64,000 bases of DNA, from the NCBI GenBank assembly GCA_016714785.1, contig JADKCC010000016.1, forward strand, positions 1 through 64,000, in the 5' to 3' direction. Below are positions 16,890 through 23,876 of this stretch, in pieces (the stretch's first letter is position 1; each line of letters begins with the position of its first letter). The notes under the pieces were generated by a model. It made no database searches. It was not told where the DNA came from and saw nothing but the letters and a program-made list of their open reading frames with translations. This stretch comes from Saprospiraceae bacterium (lineage in GTDB: Bacteria; Bacteroidota; Bacteroidia; Chitinophagales; Saprospiraceae). Made by a program: the position numbers and the translations under genes.

Positions 16890-17228
16890 ATGGAGAGTAA
16901 AATTTTTAAAATACCCGGAGAAAAAATTAGAGAGTTAATTAAGCCCATGGGTGGTTGTTACGCAACTGATAGTATTACAATCGATGGAAATAAAGTTTTA
17001 GTCATGATAAGAGATGAACCATCTTTCGAAAATGATAGCGGTTGGTTTTTTATGTCAGGATTAGAAAGTCAAGAATATATAGATGATCCACAAAATATCA
17101 TGATATATGAAGTAAATACTATTGCAAATTATGACCCTAGTATTATTCCATTCTTGAATTTCCCTGTAGGTTCAAGGTTAGAAAGATGTTCCGATACTGA
17201 TGAATTTGAACTTATTGAAGAATGGTAA
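16890..17228 (+). CDS. DUF2185/Imm33-like immunity protein candidate
   Basis: A 112-residue cytosolic protein starting 6 bp after the toxin stop. Features: a GGCYATDSI start motif near residue 21, then DSGWFFMSGLESQEYIDDP, IANYDPSIIPFLNFPVGSR and a final acidic segment DTDEFELIEEW. The GWxFxSGxExxEYxDD and DPxIxxxLxxPVGS patterns are those of DUF2185, a family that includes Imm33-type immunity proteins and phage T4-like accessory proteins. It has no signal peptide, as expected for a protein that neutralises a nuclease in the cytoplasm. A strong hairpin terminator follows at 17246. Immunity to the GH-E toxin is inferred from position and family. Confidence 0.72.
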   Translation: MESKIFKIPGEKIRELIKPMGGCYATDSITIDGNKVLVMIRDEPSFENDSGWFFMSGLESQEYIDDPQNIMIYEVNTIANYDPSIIPFLNFPVGSRLERCSDTDEFELIEEW

Positions 17229-17245
17229 CAAATTGTATAAATTTC

Positions 17246-17274
17246 AAAAAAGCCTCACTGCAGTGAGGCTTTTT
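17246..17274 (+). terminator. rho-independent terminator after the immunity gene
   Basis: A perfect inverted repeat, GCCTCACTG/CAGTGAGGC, flanked by A6 on the left and T5 on the right, 18 bp after the DUF2185 gene. The A and T tails make it able to act in both directions. Confidence 0.9.
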
Positions 17275-17334
17275 CAATGATAAGCAAGCCTAGTTTAGCC
17301 ATGCAAGTTTGCACCTTGTGCATAAACATACACG

Positions 17335-17374
17335 AAAGCCACATAACTTAATTTAGTAAAAGTTGTGTGGCTTT
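17335..17374. terminator. hairpin terminator of the XRE gene remnant
   Basis: The stem AAAGCCACATAACTT / AAGTTGTGTGGCTTT (one G-T pair) is followed by TTTTG on the plus strand. It lies 8 bp beyond the stop of the minus-strand XRE fragment, so it was probably that gene's terminator; an almost identical hairpin is at 21065. Confidence 0.75.
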
Positions 17375-17381
17375 TGTTATA

Positions 17382-17446
17382 TTACAGTGCAGCGATATGC
17401 TTCATTTTAGCAGCCTTGATAAGATTATCAATGGTATAAAAGATAT
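17382..17446 (-). pseudogene. XRE-family regulator, C-terminal end only
   Basis: The minus-strand frame reads NIFYTIDNLIKAAKMKHIAAL and stops at 17382. The same end occurs in the longer remnant at 21132. Everything before the NIF codons has been replaced by the structured repeat. Confidence 0.65.
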
Positions 17447-17516
17447 TCCCCCGTTCGGCTTAGGTTGCACCTACGTCGCTGTGTTGCTATGGCTTAGCCA
17501 TGAATCAGAGAAAGAA
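17447..17516 (+). repeat. structured repeat, copy 2 (precedes Rhs remnant 2)
   Basis: Almost identical to copy 1 at 15592, and likewise followed by the AACATCAACAAAAGCCTGAAAG stretch that leads into an Rhs core remnant. Confidence 0.85.
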
Positions 17517-17519
17517 TGA

Positions 17520-17925
17520 ATAACATCAACAAAAGCCTGAAAGCAAGAAAGATAAATGGAGTTGTAACTTCTAGAGAGCTAGCCAAGCTGTGCTATTGTG
17601 ATATTAATAATATCTGTACAGACGTTCTTTACTACTATCACCTGATCAAGTAGGAAGTTCTACTATTTTATCGGATATGACTGAATGGTTCCGTCACTTG
17701 ACGGAAAAGAGTAAACGATTTTACTCTTTAATGAAGGAACACAAAAAATTTGTAAGGGTGGGAAGCGACAACCTTACCAATTTTAGCTATATTCGGACTG
17801 AATGTCTCTGCAGGCACTCCGGCCCTGGGCTAGGAGATTATGGCAGAGCAAAAAGTGTCGCTGGTTTCGCAAGGCTGGGGCAGCAACGGCTTGCGGCATG
17901 GAGTTCATGAATAGACGAGGCGGGC
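17520..17925 (+). pseudogene. Rhs core remnant 2 with degenerate hairpin array
   Basis: A second copy of the 15660-16165 sequence. It encodes the same CTDVLYYYH motif but has a one-base loss (CACCTGATC against CACCCTGATC) and other indels, so no frame stays open. At 17672 the array's first hairpin unit follows, nearly intact. The second and third units have been partly replaced between TCTCTGCAGG and GGCAGAGC, keeping the outer ends of the array (CAACGGCTTGCGGCATGGAG). Confidence 0.7.
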
Positions 17926-18728
17926 AGATCCGCGTAGTGGACTATTATTATGGCGCGAGGTACTATGATCCTACTGTGGGTATCTGGCATGGGGTGGATC
18001 CGCTGGCGGATAAATATCCGAACATATCTCCATACACGTATGTGGCAAATAATCCTATCAGATATATTGATCCTGATGGAAGATGGATATACGATCAACA
18101 GAAAGATGGTTCATACAAAATAAGAACAGGTGTCAAAAATGATGGTGGTGCCAATGTCCATACTTATAATGAGAGAAACGGAACAGTTCATATTTTTAAT
18201 CAAAAAGAGAAGACGTTTGTCACTATAAAGCCTGGACAGGTAGAAAGAATGGCAGCTGCCCGCGAAGCAAAACAAAAAGCAGTTGTATCCGCAATAGGGA
18301 ACGGTATAAAAAAGGGTGGTGAAATAATTGGTAATATTGGTGATGGTATTTCTATTGGGTCTACTTTATTAGCCGTTCCAACAGCTGGGGGGACTACACC
18401 AGGAATCATTGCTGGAGAAGGAATCGGTTTTGTAGGGAAAATAATAGAGAATGTCGGTAATTTTATTGCTGATGGATTCAACTCTGAAACTTTAACAAAA
18501 GCTGGAGTCGACGGAGCATTTGAACTCTTGCCTGCTGCCGCTACTTTAGGAATAAAGTCTTTAAATGCTAATACAGTTGCAGAAAACATTATAAAAGATG
18601 CTGCCGTTAAAGCTGGTAAAAACCCAAATTTATTATTGAATACAGAAAATTTGGTTATTTGGAGAGCTAATATTGTAAATAAAGCTGCTGAGGCTGGTGT
18701 AGAAAATAAATTAGAAGAAAAACCTTAA
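17802..18728 (+). CDS. Rhs core end with hydrophobic glycine-rich tip (orphan Rhs tip 2)
   Basis: The first 42 codons run through the degenerate hairpin array and are probably not real. From about residue 45 the sequence is Rhs core: VVDYYYGARYYDP, GIWHGVDPLADKYPNISPY, NNPIRYIDPDGRW. The tip follows: a polar part to about residue 150, a glycine-rich hydrophobic part (IGNGIKKGGEIIGNIGDGIS, LLAVPTAGG, GIIAGEGIGFVGKIIENVG) and an alanine-rich end. Such hydrophobic tips fit a membrane-acting toxin or the pre-toxin linker; no nuclease or ADP-ribosyltransferase motif is visible. A small two-helix membrane gene follows 9 bp downstream. It has no proper start and no complete core. Toxin activity is an inference from position. 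Confidence 0.65.
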   Translation: MSLQALRPWARRLWQSKKCRWFRKAGAATACGMEFMNRRGGQIRVVDYYYGARYYDPTVGIWHGVDPLADKYPNISPYTYVANNPIRYIDPDGRWIYDQQKDGSYKIRTGVKNDGGANVHTYNERNGTVHIFNQKEKTFVTIKPGQVERMAAAREAKQKAVVSAIGNGIKKGGEIIGNIGDGISIGSTLLAVPTAGGTTPGIIAGEGIGFVGKIIENVGNFIADGFNSETLTKAGVDGAFELLPAAATLGIKSLNANTVAENIIKDAAVKAGKNPNLLLNTENLVIWRANIVNKAAEAGVENKLEEKP

Positions 18729-18737
18729 TTAGTTATT

Positions 18738-18938
18738 ATGAGCTTTACAATGATAATATCAAAATTAATAGCGCTTGTGATGATTTATTTAGGTTATAAG
18801 TGTTGTTATGTCTGGAAATACAAAGATGAAGGTTCACATGACAAGATTACACGTTGGAGTGCGGGATTATCTTTATTGCTACTAGGTCTGGTTATTCTTA
18901 TATTTGTTTGGGATATCTTTAATTTACCACCAGGATGA
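18738..18938 (+). CDS. small two-helix membrane protein, possible immunity protein of Rhs tip 2
   Basis: 66 residues with two predicted membrane helices (about residues 5-22, ending near LGYKCCYVW, and 42-60, LSLLLLGLVILIFVW) joined by a charged loop KYKDEGSHDKITRW. It starts 9 bp after the tip gene and is followed by a terminator hairpin. In polymorphic toxin loci the gene directly after the tip is normally the immunity gene; a membrane immunity protein would match a membrane-acting toxin. I do not recognise the family. Confidence 0.6.
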   Translation: MSFTMIISKLIALVMIYLGYKCCYVWKYKDEGSHDKITRWSAGLSLLLLGLVILIFVWDIFNLPPG

Positions 18939-18961
18939 TTTGTTTAAGCATTTAATAAACG

Positions 18962-18999
18962 AAAGCCATACAACAGAAATTAAAAAGTTGTATGGCTTT
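18962..18999 (+). terminator. rho-independent terminator after the membrane immunity candidate
   Basis: The stem AAAGCCATACAAC / GTTGTATGGCTTT, with T4 at its right end, is 23 bp after the gene. It resembles the hairpins at 17335 and 21065, so the 3' ends of these modules share ancestry. Confidence 0.85.
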
Positions 19000-19045
19000 T
19001 GTTGTTTTAAGACTTTATGAAGCATAAGCATTTTGAGTTTTAAAA

Positions 19046-19115
19046 TCCCCAGCTCGGCGTAGGCTGTGCCTACGTCGCAGTGTTGCCTATGACTGTGCCA
19101 TGAATTAGAGAAAGA
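19046..19115 (+). repeat. structured repeat, copy 3 (diverged)
   Basis: It keeps the layout of copies 1 and 2, but the first hairpin is GTAGGC-TGT-GCCTAC instead of TAGGT-TGC-ACCTA, a paired change. It is followed by a short relative of the ACATCAACAAAAGCCTGAAAG stretch and then by no Rhs core, so it is the remains of a third cassette. Confidence 0.7.
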
Positions 19116-19220
19116 AAAAGCCAACATAAACAAAGGCCATACAACAGAAAGGAAAATTTGCAGGTTAAATTTTGTTTAAACTAACTTTCCATTTTATTAT
19201 TTTATGTCACTCATATTTAA

Positions 19221-19228
19221 TAAATTTG
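19221..19228 (+). promoter_or_regulatory. Bacteroidota -7 promoter element, TAAATTTG
   Basis: It matches TAnnTTTG. A transcript starting just after it would begin upstream of the ATG at 19252 but downstream of the ATG at 19204, which supports the later start. No clear -33 TTG is seen. Confidence 0.5.
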
Positions 19229-19251
19229 CGTTCAATTTTAAATCAACTATA

Positions 19252-19677
19252 ATGAAATATATTTGTATCATTGCTTTGAGTTTATGTGCTCATTTTCTGG
19301 CCGCTCAGCAAATAGGTAGTATTTCTTGTGCTTCAAAATCAAATCATGCTCCTTTTTCTGTCGGAGAGATTTATGTAGCAGGAAACTTAAGTGGATACGT
19401 TGGTATATTTTCATTTTTAGTTGGCAATGATTTGCTGACAACATCTGTGGATATTGATATAGCAGACGATTTTTCAATCATACCCAATCCTACCAATGGC
19501 AGATTTGAAATAAAAACGGCTGGAAGTAGTATAAATAATATACAGGTGATTGATGCATCAGGTAGCGTCATTAAGTCATTTCAAAATGATGTGCAAGGCG
19601 ACATCAGTGACTTATCTCCAGGTTTATATTTCTTAAAAATCAATTACAAAAACACTTTTAAAATCATTAAAAATTAA
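19252..19677 (+). CDS. small secreted protein with T9SS type A sorting domain
   Basis: 141 residues from the ATG at 19252 (an ATG at 19204 is in frame but would bury the signal peptide). A signal peptide ends near HFLAAQQ, and a 45-residue variable segment contains two Cys-free turns. The C-terminal 70 residues are a T9SS type A sorting domain: FSIIPNPTNGRFEIKTAG, IQVIDASGSVIKSF, LSPGLYFLKI. It is mostly a sorting domain with a very short cargo. It lies 5 bp before another secreted-protein gene, so both may be one transcript. Confidence 0.8.
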   Translation: MKYICIIALSLCAHFLAAQQIGSISCASKSNHAPFSVGEIYVAGNLSGYVGIFSFLVGNDLLTTSVDIDIADDFSIIPNPTNGRFEIKTAGSSINNIQVIDASGSVIKSFQNDVQGDISDLSPGLYFLKINYKNTFKIIKN

Positions 19678-19682
19678 ACACC

Positions 19683-20699
19683 ATGAAAAGATTAGTAATG
19701 AGTATCGTACATTTCTTGTTTGTTTTGAGCGTACACGCTCAGGTTCCACAAGCTTTTAGTTTTCAAGGGGTAGCCTTTGATGCAGCAGGTAAGCCATTAG
19801 GAGACAAAAGTATCTCCGTAAAAGCAGAAATTCTTGCAGGCTCACCAGATGGGAAAGTAGAATATAGTGAAGTACACACCGCACAAACCAATGCCAACGG
19901 ATTGTATTCTTTGAGTATTGGACTCGGCGTTCCATCAAGCGGTACTTTTGATAAGGTAGATTGGTCATCAGGTCAAAAGTATCTATCTATCTCCTTAGAT
20001 CCGAATGGGGGCTCTAGTTTTGTAGCTATGGGTGTAAGCCAGTTGTTAAGTGTTCCGTATGCTTTGATATCAGGAAGTTCCATGGCATCCAAGCCCAGGA
20101 TATTTGTGGCACCCAATCCACATGATTTATATTCAATTATTTATCCTATTAACGGTCCAGGGTATGAGAGTGCCCCAGGTCACTTGTACAGATGGATAGA
20201 TGGCGAGCCAGAGGATATTTTTGTAGAATATAAAAATTTACCTGAAAATGTGCATATTTATACGTCAGCAGTTATAGGTAGAGAAAAGAGATATCATAAT
20301 TATTCAAAGGTGGACACTATAGATTTTGGGCTATATGAAAGAATTAGTGGGTTTATGATTTCTGATTTAAATAGACCTATAGATTATGGTATCCATGATA
20401 TTAAGGCTATATACAGAACTAAAGATATTGTTTTAGATTCTATATCTTTTAAGATCAAACTGAACCAATATTTATACGATGATTGTTTACATCCATTGGT
20501 TGGTGAAAAAACGCTGGTCAAAGTAGCATGTGAAAAAGATGGGGCACCAGTTGCTGATGATTTTTTAAATGGGTTGATTGGTACCAAAATGGTGATAAAA
20601 GAAAGTAGTCCGAGATATCTAACGATCGAGAATGTATTAAACGAACAAAATTTTTGTCAATTACGTGCTCCTGGATTCTGTAAAATTGATTTATTTTGA
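19683..20699 (+). CDS. secreted protein of the PQAFSFQG N-terminal family, C-terminus frameshifted
   Basis: 338 residues with a signal peptide ending at VHAQ. Residues 18-130 (PQAFSFQGVAFDAAGKPL, EVHTAQTNANGLYSLSIG, GQKYLSISLDPNGG, LLSVPYAL) are the common N-terminal beta domain of many secreted Bacteroidota proteins. The rest is not recognised. The frame stops at KIDLF, but the next frame continues with VKLIYFEVNHNSENRTSYFSG to a stop at 20839-20841, so the last residues are probably displaced by a one-base indel near 20670. The preceding 5-bp gap suggests co-transcription with the small T9SS protein. Function unknown. Confidence 0.7.
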   Translation: MKRLVMSIVHFLFVLSVHAQVPQAFSFQGVAFDAAGKPLGDKSISVKAEILAGSPDGKVEYSEVHTAQTNANGLYSLSIGLGVPSSGTFDKVDWSSGQKYLSISLDPNGGSSFVAMGVSQLLSVPYALISGSSMASKPRIFVAPNPHDLYSIIYPINGPGYESAPGHLYRWIDGEPEDIFVEYKNLPENVHIYTSAVIGREKRYHNYSKVDTIDFGLYERISGFMISDLNRPIDYGIHDIKAIYRTKDIVLDSISFKIKLNQYLYDDCLHPLVGEKTLVKVACEKDGAPVADDFLNGLIGTKMVIKESSPRYLTIENVLNEQNFCQLRAPGFCKIDLF

Positions 20700-20841
20700 G
20701 GTTAATCATAATTCAGAAAATAGAACTTCCTATTTTAGTGGCCTTAGTTTACTTTCTGATAATACTTTGCGTTTTAGTTTACAAGCGTCATTTAACCCTC
20801 CAAATGCAAATCAATATAATTGTGTTGTAGATTATAAATAG
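20700..20841 (+). pseudogene. displaced C-terminal end of the preceding secreted protein
   Basis: In the +1 frame relative to the gene ending at 20699, the sequence reads EVNHNSENRTSYFSG, then LLSDNTLRFSLQASFNPP, and stops at 20839-20841. The composition fits a secreted beta-sheet protein and the upstream reading overlaps smoothly. Confidence 0.5.
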
Positions 20842-20960
20842 GAGTGGTAAAATAGGTGTATTAGCTATAGGATACTATTCTTCCTAGGTGAATATCATGT
20901 ATTGCTTTTTTGAGTTTGTTTTTACTTCTAATGAGATTTGGGTAAACTACTCTATCAAAA

Positions 20961-20979
20961 TAGTAGTAGTAGTAGTAGT
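20961..20979. repeat. TAG trinucleotide microsatellite
   Basis: Six and one third TAG units in noncoding DNA between the displaced gene end and the XRE remnant. Nothing else is seen between 20842 and 21028. Confidence 0.9.
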
Positions 20980-21028
20980 CAAAATTGAAAAGTTATCTAA
21001 CGAAAATTCAAAAAACCAAATACCACAT

Positions 21029-21172
21029 GCTAGCGCAAGTTTGCAACTTGTGCTTCTAGCATAGAAAGCCACATAACTTAATTTAGTAAAAGTTGTGTGG
21101 CTTTTGTTATATTAAAGCGCAGCGATATGTTTCATTTGGCGGCTTTGATAAGATTATCAATGGTATAAAAGA
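21029..21172. repeat. dispersed repeat block (palindrome, terminator, XRE tail), copy 2
   Basis: Counterpart of 17301-17446. It starts with a longer palindrome, GCTAG-GCAAG-TTTGCAA-CTTGTGC-CTAGC (imperfect), then the hairpin at 21065-21104 and the end of an XRE frame on the minus strand. Confidence 0.8.
21065..21104. terminator. hairpin terminator of the XRE remnant
   Basis: The stem AAAGCCACATAACTT / AAGTTGTGTGGCTTT is identical to that at 17335, just 3' of the minus-strand XRE frame. Confidence 0.75.
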
Positions 21173-21340
21173 TATTGCTTTTATCTTCTTCAGGTAGTTG
21201 CTCGATGTCTTCGAATCTCTGCAAATTTTTCTTATCCAAAATCATACTATCAGACTTGCCCAATAGATAATCAATAGTAACACCGAGGGCTCAGCGAGTT
21301 TTGCCGCCACATCAATAGAAGGCTTAATCTCTGGTAGGCG
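21132..21340 (-). pseudogene. XRE-family transcriptional regulator remnant
   Basis: The minus strand reads PEIKPSIDVAAKLAE, then after a one-base shift ALGVTIDYLLGKSDSMILDK, EDIEQLPEEDKSNIFYTIDN and LIKAAK. The KLAxALGVTIDYLLGKSD motif is the end of the Cro/C1-type helix-turn-helix domain. The front of the domain is missing and the frame is broken, so it is inactive. A second copy of its 3' end is at 17382. Confidence 0.75.
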
Positions 21341-21451
21341 TAATATTTACTACATCTGAGTGATGTCAAGGCTGCGCCGTATTATAGTGATAGCACACAT
21401 TTACATTGCATACACCTTACCTCTCCATTAGTATAAATCAGCCTATTTCTT

Positions 21452-21459
21452 TACCTTTG
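21452..21459 (+). promoter_or_regulatory. Bacteroidota -7 promoter element, TACCTTTG
   Basis: A perfect TAnnTTTG match 22 bp upstream of the radical SAM gene start; the -33 TTG is not clear. Confidence 0.5.
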
Positions 21460-21481
21460 TCCTTTCATAAAAATAGTCAGT

Positions 21482-23686
21482 TTGAAGGTTCTTCTTATCA
21501 CACCACCATTTACCCAGTTGAATACTGCATATCCAGCAACTGCATATATCAAAGGTTATCTCAATACTTTGGGAATTCAATCTTTACAGGTAGATCTGAG
21601 TATAGAAGTTGTCCTTCAGCTATTTACATCCGATGGCTTAAAGCATATTTTTGAGACCATCGAACTACATGAGTCTGACCTTTCTGACAATGCTTACAGA
21701 GTCTTTACACAGCGCCAACGGTATATTCAAACCATCGATCCAGTCATTCGCTTTTTACAAAACAAAAACCAAACACTTGCACTTACTATTTGTGCAGGCA
21801 ATTTTTTGCCCCAAGGTGGTAGATTTGCACATTTGGAAGATTTGGAGTGGGCTTTTGGCACTATGGGTACGCATGATAAAGCAAGACATTTAGCAACCCT
21901 ATATTTGGAAGATTTAGGTGATTTGATTACAGAAGCCGTTGACCCTTCGTTTGGATTTAGTAGATATGCAGAGCGACTAGGTAGGACAGCTACACATTTT
22001 GACGAAATGTATCAAGCTTTGCACGATGCCGATAGTAGGATCATTACAGCAATGAAAGCCATCTTACAACATCATTTTACTGCATTTTCTCCTGATTTGG
22101 TTTGTATTACGGCACCTTTTCCAGGTAATGTTTTTGGTGCTTTCAAGTGTGGGCAATGGATCAAGACTTACTTCCCCAATACAAAAGTAGCTTTCGGCGG
22201 AGGCTTTGCCAATACCGAACTGAGAAGTATCTATGACGTTAGGATATTTGAGTTTGTAGATTTTATTACGTTGGATGACGGAGAGGCTCCTTTGCATAAT
22301 TTGATACAATATTTAGATGGGAAACGGAACAAATCCCAGCTTAAAAGAACTTTTTGCCTAGACCAAGATACAGTAACGTATATCAATGATACGGCCACGC
22401 TTGATGTACCTCAGAGAGAAGTGGGTACGCCTGATTATTCAGATTTGAAATCAGACCAATATCTATCAGTCATAGAAGTGGTCAATCCGATGCATAGGCT
22501 TTGGAGCGATGGTTGGTGGAATAAAATTACGCTGGCTCATGGTTGTTATTGGGGCAAATGTTCGTTTTGTGATGTAACACTAGATTATATAAAGCGATAC
22601 GAACCTGTAAGCGCCACTATTTTATGTGATAGGATCGAAACCATCATAGCGCAGACTGGCCAATATGGTTTTCATTTTGTGGACGAAGCGGCGCCACCTG
22701 CATTGATGCGCGATCTTTCTTTGGAGCTTCTAAAGCGTGGGTTGACCATCGTTTGGTGGGCCAATATCCGTTTTGAAAAAAGCTTTACGCCGGATTTATG
22801 CAGATTGTTACGTGCTGCTGGTTGTATTGCCATATCAGGTGGACTCGAAGTAGCATCAGATAGACTACTCGCCAAAATGAAAAAAGGTGTCACGGTATCT
22901 CAAGTAGCCAAAGTATCTCAATCTTTTACTGAGGCAGGTATCATGGTGCACGCTTACTTGATGTATGGGTTTCCTACACAGACAGCCCAAGAGACGATCG
23001 ATAGTTTGGAGATGGTGAGACAAATGTTTGAGCAGGGTATCATACAGTCTGGCTTTTGGCATCAGTTTGCGATGACGGCACATAGTCCTGTTGGGTTAGA
23101 CCCAAAAAGTTTTGGAGTGCAACATATAGGACCTAATTTTGGCGGCTTTGCCGAAAACGACTACTTCCATGAAGATCCACACGGGGCCAATCATGAACTA
23201 TTTTCCGACGGTTTGAAAATTTCTCTTTTCAATTATATGCAAGGTCTAGGCTTGGAAGAAGATTTGAGTGTGTGGTTCGATTTCAAAATCCCAAAAACAA
23301 AAGTAGCGACTACTTACATTAGTCTATGCTTAATAGATGCGGTGACTCCTGAATTCAGACCCAATGATGGGATATTATGGCTAGGTGGAGACGCCATAGA
23401 GATGGTGATGCTACCAAACAAGAAAGTAAAAAAAGGGGCTCCCGAATTAGCGTACGTGGAGGTTATATTTTCAGGTTTGATGGAGCAATATAGTATTTTT
23501 TTAAGCCAACCTTTGGCAGAATGGTTCATTGACTTTATCGATGGTGCTAAACCACAAAGTATCGTAAAGCCAACCTTCAGAGATATGCAGCTATCCTATC
23601 AAAATGCAAAATTAGGTAATTTTGAAGATTTTTTACTTACCGATATATTTACCAATTTTAGAACAAAAGGGTTGTTATTATTATAA
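21482..23686 (+). CDS. radical SAM protein with N-terminal cobalamin-binding-like domain
   Basis: 734 residues from a TTG start (LKVLLITPPF reading). Residues 1-280 resemble the B12-binding domain of class B radical SAM enzymes (VLLITPPFTQLNTAYPATAY at the start, TKVAFGGGFANTELR and VDFITLDDGEAPLHNLIQYL later). The radical SAM core follows with the cluster motif CYWGKCSFC at about residues 355-363, then FHFVDEAAPP and AISGGLEVASDRLLAKMKKG. Spacing in the cluster motif is Cx4Cx2C, not the usual Cx3Cx2C. The C-terminal 150 residues have no clear domain. It stands alone between the Rhs region and the respiratory operon. The substrate is unknown; related proteins act in natural-product or cofactor methylation and rearrangement. 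Confidence 0.85.
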   Translation: MKVLLITPPFTQLNTAYPATAYIKGYLNTLGIQSLQVDLSIEVVLQLFTSDGLKHIFETIELHESDLSDNAYRVFTQRQRYIQTIDPVIRFLQNKNQTLALTICAGNFLPQGGRFAHLEDLEWAFGTMGTHDKARHLATLYLEDLGDLITEAVDPSFGFSRYAERLGRTATHFDEMYQALHDADSRIITAMKAILQHHFTAFSPDLVCITAPFPGNVFGAFKCGQWIKTYFPNTKVAFGGGFANTELRSIYDVRIFEFVDFITLDDGEAPLHNLIQYLDGKRNKSQLKRTFCLDQDTVTYINDTATLDVPQREVGTPDYSDLKSDQYLSVIEVVNPMHRLWSDGWWNKITLAHGCYWGKCSFCDVTLDYIKRYEPVSATILCDRIETIIAQTGQYGFHFVDEAAPPALMRDLSLELLKRGLTIVWWANIRFEKSFTPDLCRLLRAAGCIAISGGLEVASDRLLAKMKKGVTVSQVAKVSQSFTEAGIMVHAYLMYGFPTQTAQETIDSLEMVRQMFEQGIIQSGFWHQFAMTAHSPVGLDPKSFGVQHIGPNFGGFAENDYFHEDPHGANHELFSDGLKISLFNYMQGLGLEEDLSVWFDFKIPKTKVATTYISLCLIDAVTPEFRPNDGILWLGGDAIEMVMLPNKKVKKGAPELAYVEVIFSGLMEQYSIFLSQPLAEWFIDFIDGAKPQSIVKPTFRDMQLSYQNAKLGNFEDFLLTDIFTNFRTKGLLLL

Positions 23687-23774
23687 ACATGGGGATAAGA
23701 AGCCTAATAAGACTGTTAAAATTACCTTAAATTATTTAGATATTTTCTAAATAAAAAGAAACATATATCAAAAA

Positions 23775-23805
23775 TTGTGATTAATGTTTTAGATTTTTAC
23801 TTTTG
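23775..23805 (+). promoter_or_regulatory. promoter of the act-cox operon
   Basis: TTG at 23775-23777 and TACTTTTG at 23798-23805, 20 bp apart, match the Bacteroidota sigma-factor consensus TTG-N17-23-TAnnTTTG. Transcription would start about 65 bp before actA. Confidence 0.65.
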
Positions 23806-23876
23806 TGGCAAATTAATAATTTTACATTTTTATTACAATTACACCGATTTTTTACGGTACTAATAAAGATAAGCAA

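Larger units (their letters stand above)
17301..17446. repeat. dispersed repeat block (palindrome, terminator, XRE tail), copy 1
   Basis: About 145 bp also found at 21029-21172. It contains the palindrome GCAAGTTTGCACCTTGTGC, a hairpin (17335-17374) and the end of an XRE-regulator reading frame on the minus strand. Here the shared sequence stops at GATATT (17446), exactly where the structured repeat copy 2 begins, marking a recombination or insertion junction. Confidence 0.85.

Noticed and set aside
15592..17925. Insertion sequence or MITE
   Set aside because: No transposase, no clear terminal inverted repeats and no target-site duplication were found at the edges; the repeats track Rhs sequence instead.
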